Assembly: GCA_946811695.1 (NCBI GenBank)
Contig: OX328132.1
Location: 100,186,935-100,250,934, forward strand
Length of the DNA stretch: 64,000 bases
Direction of reading: 5' to 3'
Source: Gonocerus acuteangulatus
Taxonomy: Eukaryota > Arthropoda > Insecta > Hemiptera > Coreidae
Translations under genes and position numbers: made by a program
Notes under the pieces: model-generated
Seen by the model: only the letters and a program-made list of their open reading frames with translations
What the model was told of the DNA's origin: nothing
Databases searched by the model: none
Shown here: positions 55,456 through 64,000 of the stretch, piece by piece
Position numbering within the stretch: position 1 is the stretch's first letter
Layout: each line of letters starts with the position of its first letter

Positions 55456-58400
55456 GTACAACACCGAAGATAAACACAGATTCCAGGAAAAAAGTGCCAA
55501 ACGGAAAATATTGTCCCACCAATGAATTTTATGATTAGTGGTAATATTTTACAGGTATCTATTAACAAATATACACGTGGCCTGAAAATAAAATGAAGTA
55601 AAATAATAAATAATTTTTAGTCGACGAATTTCGTTTAATCTTAGGAGATATTTTTTAATACAGCTTTTAGGAAAAATGCGATTTTCCATATGAGGCCAAT
55701 ATAATATTTGTTGTGTTCAATGTTGTATATGTAATGAAAAGTTCATTTCAAATTATCTTTTTGGATTCTGTTCATCCGTGGATTGGTTTTTATTCCTATC
55801 AAAAAATCAACTTCTCCTGACTGAAGAATAAAAGGTATGGCTAATGAAATTATCGGTCATAGAGACTATGAAAAATAATAACAAATATTTTTTTTATTTG
55901 TTTATGTTATTATTGCTTTATTTATCTTTACTTATTGATACATACTGCATTAAAATGTGTAATTCAAGGAAACATATTCAATACAAAGAAGAAGCAAAAT
56001 ATTAAAAACTAGGCATTATAAACGTTTAAAGTCAAAATCATAAATAGGTACATTAATTAGATATATAACGTGTAAGCATACAAAAATATTATTAATATTT
56101 ACAAACTATTAAATACGTCTGTACGTTGTAAACAATTATTTTACTTCCACATTTATTTTGTTGGTCGAAAAACGGAATTTTTGTTTTAATTTATTAATAT
56201 TTAGAACTTATAATAGATAAGTAGAAGAGTTGTTTCCAGATAGGAAATTTTATTTGTCAACTTACAAGACCTTATAATACCGTCTTTAGATACTTTATAG
56301 GTATATTTTATCTATTACATTCGCTATCTATTCAGGGGGGGGGGCTTATCGCTGTTATCTGAGTTATGATTCATTGTTATGGGATTAAGATGTATGAGGG
56401 TTAAGAAAGCAAACTTTCAAAACTAAATTGCAAGTTTAAGTTTTTGTGCAGATAAAGCTACGCAAACTCAAATGTTCTCTTAAAACGTTAAGAAGGTAAA
56501 CAGTAAAATTAACTTTAACAAATTGACAATTATTAAGGTAAATTTAATTTTCATAACCCTTTAACATATTTTAAAGAAACAGTACGATAACGCGTTTTCA
56601 AGCCATGCTCGGCGTTTCTAAATTATAAGGTTACCGAATCGAGTGCAAAAGGGTGAAAGATCAATAAAAATTAATAAAAATAACACTTGCTATCTCGATA
56701 ACAAGATCGCAAATAATTCTCTGCCATCTCGTTAGTTGATTATAGCTAATATGGCGCTGTCACATTCTCACGAAGTGAAGCTCGGCAAACGTCTGTGTCT
56801 ATCTTTCTCTTTCGAGGCGAAATCATGATGTTTTCTTTTCTATACTGAATTATTGTTTTATTATTAACTTTGCATTTTGCTTATATTATGACGTCAAATC
56901 GAAAATGCATTGCATGTTGTGTTTGAAAATGAAGAAAAGACCTACGTGAGCACAACAGTTTTTTTTGGGGGTACAACAGTTCTGACTCTCCTTTCTAACA
57001 AAGTGAAACTTGGATTACTATAAGTTGGTGAGTTAACCTTATCTTTACAAAACAATACAACTATGGATTGCATTCATTTTGGTGTTTCTTAATGCAGGAA
57101 CATGGAACACGCTTAATTTTAAACTTGTATTCGAATTATTTTATTGTTTGGTCCATGGTTTTCCTCCTATATATTTTCATATACTTAAAATTAAACTTTT
57201 GACCAAAGTTCTGTAATAAGTACAAGTAAGTTTTTATTAATGGGAAGGAAGTTTCAATTTATATTTTGGTAGTTCCTTTCCAAAATTTCCCCTTACCGAC
57301 TGCAGTAATGACGTCAAATTGTTTGTTGTTGATCCATTTTGTGTTTCCTCATAATACTATCTGTCTTCAAAAAATTGATCAACAACAATTTTGATTGGCA
57401 TGTTTTTATTGCTAATTAATGCCTAAAACCCTGTCATTGTGAAAACTTAATTAAAACTGGATTTTTTTCTAATGTCCTGCTTTTATTTCCTACTTATTGA
57501 TAAACACATGATATATATATATTTTTTTTTTTTTTTTTTTTAAAGCTGAAAAAGCATGATACAAATATGACAACAACAATGTATTCATGAAAGCCTGACT
57601 GGTTCAACATTTTGAGAATCTTGTTACTGATTTCAGTTCATTGTTAAATATTTATTTTCTTCAATTGCCCCTCAAATTTTGTAAATTTCAAATTATTTAT
57701 TGATTGAAATAGGTATAGAAATGAACATGTTTAATTGTATGTCTCGTCAAACTTTAGTTAATATACTTCTAAATGGTTTTTATTTATTACCTTTTTTTCC
57801 AAGCGTAATACGGAAAACATTCTCAATTATAGTTTTGTTTTTGGCAGATGTCAATGAGATTTCTTTTGTACAACAATGCACTCATTGTATTTTTGAGTAC
57901 AATGTATTTGATTATAGTCAGGTTACTCATGATCTGATATGTTTACATGCTGGATAGCTGAATGTTGAAGCCTTCTGTAAATGAATATTCAATTTTAAAA
58001 TTCTTAGGTTTCAAAAATCTTCTTTTTATTTATTTATTTTTTGGAATCCATGTTTCTGTCTTTTTGCATCATGCGATTTTTAAAATTTCTTAATTATGTA
58101 TTAGAGAATTATTTATGAGATTACTGCTATAAACTTGTTCAAAATAAGGATTTTTTTCCTTTCTCTCTTAGTCTATTTTTTACTTTTTTGTGATGTTCGA
58201 TATTTACACGAATTGGAGATTATTTATACTGTAATAATTTTGAACTGTCTTGTTTACATTGAAATTATTAATGTCCGGTTATTCGGATCCCGCATCCAGT
58301 GCAATACACATTCATAATGTATTGCGAGAAAAATTGTATGGACATTGTTTACTTATGGTAAACTTATGTTTCATTCATTACCGACAATATCGTTATACAA

Positions 58401-59494
58401 TTTACTAACGGTACCAGTTTCATTAGAAAGTGTCATTATTGAATTATTTTTGTTTTGTTAGATTAAAATATATTAATTTCATAGTTATGTTTTCGTGATT
58501 ACTTTTCTTTCCAATAAGATGTTTGAGTTAATTAGACTCGCGCATGTTTAAACAAAATGCAAATACACATTTATGACATATTTTCCCTCCTAATTATTTA
58601 AATAATTTATATAAATCAGGTAATTTTTTTTATAAATTTCTGGCTACCGAAGGGCATACCTTTAATTTATTTTATATTTCTTACTTATTTTTATAAAATA
58701 AATTTTTATTTTTTATGTCTTCCACATTTTAATTGACTATAAATTATTGATTTTAAGAAAAATATCAAAGAGGATGTTTCATTCATGAAGAAGGATGTTA
58801 TAATCCTGCCATTTTTTACATTACGAGTGAAATAAAAATATTGAATAGTTTCAGCAGGCCTTCAGTCTATTTATTAAATTTTTTATTATTATTTTTATGC
58901 TGGAACATAGTTTTAGTTGAAAAACATTATCGCAATTAATATTTATTTACATAAATACATGCATACACATATACATATGTGTGTTCTAGAATTATACCTC
59001 TCCAACGAATACTTTTTTTTTTTTTTTTTTTTTTTTTTGCTTTATTAATTTGACTGCTTACAAGCTTGAAGGTATTCTTTCAAAGACTTTTTTTGTTGAT
59101 ATTCTATTGTATTTTTGTTATATTTCTTCGGTCCCACCTTATTTTATTATTTTTTAAAATATATTTACTGGCATAGGATCAATAAAAAGTGTTGCACAAA
59201 CTGATTTTTCAACAGTTTATTAAAATAAAAATTTGAATAAAATAATGTTTGACACTTTTTATTTAGCCGCATATATATTATGTTTTATTTAATAAAATTG
59301 AATGAAATTGTTACATTTTAACTTAATTTATAGTTAGTAGTTTTATTGAAGTGAAATAAATTGGAAATCAGATCGTAAGTAGATGAAGTTAAATGTGACG
59401 TAATTCTGAAGTTTAAGGGCCTCCACACCTTTTTTTTTTTTTTTTTTTTTTAATTGCACTATAACATATTTTGATGCACTAACCACAAATCCGG

Positions 59495-59547
<53 letters not shown>

Positions 59548-61877
59548 GCTCTTAACTAGAAAAATGTTATTAAGCACTAAAGTTCACAGTTCATAAATAT
59601 GAAGTCCACTTTTAGAGTTTTTTCAGTGTAATTGCGGATTTTTATTTTCATTAATTTGTAATATTATCTACAATGTTGTTCTTATATACATTTTTTTAAA
59701 TTAATAATTGATCAACATTTCAAATGAGAGTTCTTTATTTCCCAATTTTAAATCGCTGTAAATGCGCATGTTTACAAATATTGTTGCTAACCCTCCTTTT
59801 CCTAACACAATAACAGTGAACTTTATTGCTTAATAATTTTTTTTCTAGTTGAGAACAATTTTTTTTTTTTTAATGGATTCATGTTTAGTGCATTAAAATA
59901 CATTATAGTGCAACATTTTACACAAAATCAGTGAGGAGGGCCTTAAATGTCACAATTACCTGTGACATTTTTCAAACATTATTTTTTAATAACGAGAAAA
60001 CTATGTATCCAGTTTAACTAAATTATACTTTCTTATCTCAATTCAATAAAATTCTTTCTTTGATTCTGAATTTTGCACAATCTAAATACGATATATGACT
60101 CAGATGGACTAATAACTTTAAAAAACATTAATCATAATTTTTCAAAAATGTTCACTAATCATCTTTACCCCCTTGCCTCATTAGTCTATAGCACCAATCT
60201 TCAGAGTCCTAATATATACATTTAAGGAAGCTATTGATGCTCCACTGACAAATAAATTATTCAAATCTCTTTCTCTGTCGAAAGAGAGGGAGAGAGATAC
60301 GTACACATACATGTGCATATGTCTGGCACAATTTTTGCCCCAATTTGTGTTATTTCAAATGAATCATATAAACAAAAAAAAAATTGGCATTAAGCCAAAT
60401 CGGTTCATCAGGAAATAAATCTCCCTCTCTTGCCTGAAATATTAAATGATTCTCCCAGTGACCATAATTTTTATTTTCTTGCAACCGAAGTCAAGAAATA
60501 GAAAACTATTAATATCCAAAAATAATAAAAGAGTTTATTTTTTTTTTATATATATATGGCAGTCTTAGTATGGGTGGCGAGCGGGCCACACGTGGGGATT
60601 TAATGGCCCCTGAGGAGGTGGCACATAGGCCATGAAACTTGTAGGACAAGCCAAGAATAAAGTCGTACATAAGAAAAAGGAGTACTATTTTTTGACCTGT
60701 GTCATATATATCCAAAAAAATAAATATACGTAATTAATGGTCAGAATAGAATAAAAGAGTTGAGAAAATAAGTAAAATTGAGCCATTTGGGATGGAAGTT
60801 TTTTACTTGCCCGGCAGGTTCAATCTATTTTTTTAGTTTTTAATTTAACTTATTGAATCAGTTAGTTATGACACTTATAATGGAGCAAACACATACACAA
60901 AAAAAAAAAACATACATAGTTTATTGTAATGGTTCCCTTGCAGAGCACTTCCTGTGGGGTCAATTTTTTACATTTACTAAATATGCAATATTTAGCTTTG
61001 TCAAAACTTTTTTTGGATGTTCTAATAATTAAAATTCATCAAAGTAGTAATTAAAGCATTAAACGATTTCAGAACACGTTAATAATTGCTACGTTGATTT
61101 TAATAATTGCTCTATTCTATTATTAAAATATCTATTTATTCATATGATTTTTTAAACTTAAATTTGTTGCTCAAGAAATATATTAATTTTGATGATTTCT
61201 CATTATAGAAAAATATACCTACTGAATTTGATAAAAACTTGTTGTCATAATGTTTCATTAAAAATACATATCTTCAAACAGAAATGTTTATTTTGGAATG
61301 ATAAAAATGTATAACATACTACAAACTTTCAAACAACAAACAACTTTCAAATAACAAATCTTCATTTTCTTGACTCATGATTTTTCTACCTAAACACATC
61401 TTTAACCTTTTATACATGGCCATCCCTTTTTGACTGAGGGTAGGCATACATTTTTCTATAAACCAATGGACCATTTATATTTATTGCTTACCTTTTCAAG
61501 GATTACATTAAATTTTAACTTGGTTGGCTATATAAAGAAGATATAAAAAAATGGCAACTTTCAGTGATTCCCACAAATAATGAACACTTGTAATACTCAG
61601 TATCACTGTACTGAAGGGGTTCAAAATATAAGTTAACATTTATTTTTAAAATTCTTTGACGGATGATTTATTTTAATCTTAATTTTTATTTTTAATTTCC
61701 CTTTATTTTGAACTATTAATTAATTTTGAAAACTTTTATTATTAACTTTCTCAAACAATTTTTGGGCAAAAAGTAAATTTCAAAGATACAAAAATTTATG
61801 CATAAGAAGCTTTAGTGCATTTTTTTTTTTTTTTTGTTTTCCATGTTACAATTAATATATCCATTAAGTAAGTAGAT
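55454..61877. other. AT-rich, no recognisable gene
   Basis: Single-copy-looking sequence with many homopolymer runs. The 56745-56830 patch (atggcgctgtcacattctc ... ctttcgaggcgaaatc) is GC-richer and could be a promoter or 5-prime exon; a GTGAGT donor-like site lies at 57027. Open frames at 57700-57957 and 58135-58317 are AT-driven and lack coding character. Confidence 0.45.
59495..59544. repeat. Poly(A) tract
   Basis: About 50 A with no recognisable retroposon body upstream. Poly(T) runs nearby at 59009-59038 and 59430-59450. Confidence 0.9.
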
Positions 61878-61999
61878 AGTGGAGGGAGTGTTATCTATCT
61901 TCGAAGGCTGTGTAGGTCTAAAATCGGCCATGCCAGTGTGACTAGTGACCGCGAAAATTTGAATCTGAATATGATTGTAAACAAACAATGAACTTAAAC

Positions 62000-62050
<51 letters not shown>

Positions 62051-62207
62051 TTAAGATATATGAATTAAGATATATTCATTGAGTTAATAGGGAGTGGAGG
62101 GAGTCAAACGAAAAACGTTGAAGCCTAAAATCGGCCATGTCAGTGTGACTAAGGGCTCGCGAAAAGGTGATTTTTTTTAATATTATTGTAAACAAACAAT
62201 GAAATCA

Positions 62208-62264
<57 letters not shown>
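61878..62264 (+). repeat. Two diverged direct repeats ending in (TA)n
   Basis: agtggagggagt ... taaaatcggccatg ... cagtgtgacta ... attgtaaacaaacaatga followed by (TA)n occurs at 61878-62046 and again at 62090-62264. No coding signal. Confidence 0.8.
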
Positions 62265-62268
<4 letters not shown>

Positions 62269-63296
62269 TATCTATTTGCCTCTAATTTTACAAATATTTT
62301 TTAAAAACAGTCAAATTTAATTTATATCCTTCAAAATAAAACACCCTCCCAAAAGTACAAGAACGTTCAATGTGGTCCAATTACTTCATATATGGATATT
62401 GATAATCTCTGTTCGCTGGTTTCCACTTGTAGGGAAGGAGAGAAAAAAAAAAAAATTTCTAGTTCCACTCAAGTACGAGTTCAGATAAACATTGGACTTC
62501 CATTTTTACTGTTAAAAAGTTCAGACTGATAATTTTGTGCACTTGAGTCTCCATACCAACCCCCAAGAGCTATCTTTTAATTACGTAAATTAAATAAATC
62601 TATAAATATGCGTCGTGCAGCAGGGAATTTTCACAACGGGCCTTGAAATAAGAAAAATACCCCCTGAAGCCGGGACTCGACGTTAGCCATGTTAGTTAAG
62701 GCGTTAGCCATGGGCGCGTATAATGGCGGGGCTGAGAGGGCTGCAGCCCCCCCCCCCCTAAATTCCCATTTAATCGGTAAAATATGTCATAAAAACCTTA
62801 AACCTAAATTACATAAGCCCACTTAATTCAGAAAAAAGATGTTGTGTGTAATTGCGTTTTAGATGGCTAACTATCCCAAGTTCTGTATTGTTAATACTCC
62901 ATACCCTCGAAATGCTCCCCGCGCCCTTAAGACTTTATGTTATTTAAAATTAGGTTTGATGTTTATAAACTATGACATTGATGTAGTTTTAAAATGGTCC
63001 CGAAAAAGATGGTAGGGAACCCTCAACATTTTCCAGTATTTAGATGGTGATGATTAAGAAACTTGTTCTTTAATCTAAACAATGTATTTTGTGCCAAATT
63101 TAATTAAAATATTTCTAAAATTTACAAATTATAGCATAGTATCTGTATGATAAAATTACTCCCATAAAAGACATATCTTCGTATTTCCTGAAGAATGAGA
63201 GAGAATTTATGCTTCGCTACGTCTTATCTGACGCTAAAATCTAAAAGGATTAAAGAAAATATATAAAATATTGGGTCATTTCGACAATAATCAGAA

Positions 63297-63298
<2 letters not shown>

Positions 63299-63358
<60 letters not shown>
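63299..63358. repeat. (TA)n(CA)n tract
   Basis: About 20 TA then 10 CA units. Confidence 0.95.
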
Positions 63359-63431
63359 TACATATAAACATATACACATACATACATTATACACACACAA
63401 AAACACATACTGGATGTTTGTTTGACCTTCA

Positions 63432-63760
63432 GTGAAGAATCCCCCTCACTACGCCCCTACCGCGATCTTCGGGATGAATGAGACCCGGAAACCATCAATT
63501 GAGGGACAAACAAAAAGGAAGGGAGCAGTGATCGACTACATTGATAAGGAAAAACTTCAGGAAGTCTTACTAAACTTGATACGTCCCCAGGAAATGATAA
63601 ATATGTGTGAGAAAATATGTCCCTGCATCATCCAAACCTCAAATTGAGAAAGAAGAAAATCCGGCGGCGATTGTCTCGAAACGCAAGAAAGGAGACGATA
63701 CAGTTGACGATAACCACATGGGAATCTCGTTCTTAAGCGTGCCGCCAAATGATATGCACG
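63432..63760 (+). other. Coding-like segment of unknown origin
   Basis: Base composition rises and a plus frame reads MKNPPHYAPTAIFGMNETRK, then DYIDKEKLQEVLLNLIRPQE. After a shift near 63640 another frame continues as NPAAIVSKRKKGDDTVDDNH then ISFLSVPPNDMHEYWKRE. It looks like a frameshifted relic or two exons. No family recognised. Confidence 0.3.
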
Positions 63761-64000
63761 AGTATTGGAAAAGAGAATAAGATAGCAATACTTGTAGGTT
63801 ATTCCTATTTTATTCCATGTTGGAGGAAAGCGGTACGTTTTCCGTTCTCGAGGAGTATCCAATCGCATCATTACAATGATATGGATGATATGGAAAGCGG
63901 TATGTCTGTCCTGCATAGACCTCACTAAAGCTTCCGTCATGATCGAGAAGAGATATGTTATGGATACACATTACCCAAAGAAATGGGAACAGAAGTATTT

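Noticed and set aside
56749..56826. Short ORF MALSHSHEVKLGKRLCLSFS in a GC-richer patch
   Set aside because: Only 25 codons; a promoter or first exon is possible but there is no downstream exon to support it.
57700..58317. Two plus-strand frames of 60-85 codons
   Set aside because: AT-driven composition (Phe/Ile/Leu), no start context, splice sites or motifs.

Overview
This is an AT-rich, repeat-dense piece of a metazoan nuclear genome. An arthropod is most likely (inference), because the transposable elements include a mariner-type transposase relic of the WPP-SPDL class, Penelope-like elements (PLEs), tRNA-derived SINEs and very many (TA)n tracts. There are no bacterial-type genes, operons, rRNA genes or CRISPR arrays. 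Most long open frames are translated microsatellites.

Layout. 1-16.3 kb is a nested mosaic of one non-autonomous repeat system in both orientations: hairpin-ended units with a (TA)n core, modules carrying hammerhead-like motifs, and short spacer repeats. 16.3-30.4 kb and 33.4-42.9 kb are two direct copies of one segmental duplication. Each holds, in order, a mariner transposase relic, an endonuclease-like relic, a terminal exon, 1283-bp units (four in copy 1, one broken unit in copy 2), further exons, a tRNA-like SINE, (TA)n/(TG)n tracts and a PLE inverted partial dimer. 30.4-33.4 kb is more of the mosaic plus one good exon (31.7 kb). 43.4-44.8 kb is a 1.3-kb foldback element. 46-48.7 kb has a candidate microexon gene and LTR and non-LTR retrotransposon relics. 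50.6-50.9 kb has three 102-bp repeats. 51.3-54.0 kb has two SINEs and two foldback elements. 54-64 kb is mostly AT-rich DNA with microsatellites and no recognisable gene.

The most interesting signal is not visible as long ORFs. On the minus strand there is a set of very short exon-like blocks (42, 54, 57, 58 and 63 nt) with canonical AG acceptors and GTAAGT/GTAAGA/GTGAGC donors. Most are multiples of three and open in phase 0. The 42- and 57-nt blocks form a pair repeated in every 1283-bp unit, so the array would add 33 codons per unit without breaking frame. The 42-, 54-, 63- and 58-nt blocks share related upstream intron sequence, suggesting one exon family. A phase-compatible 85-codon terminal exon with AATAAA follows. 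This looks like a fast-evolving, microexon-rich gene family amplified by exon and segment duplication. The host protein is not recognised, and transcripts would be needed to confirm it.
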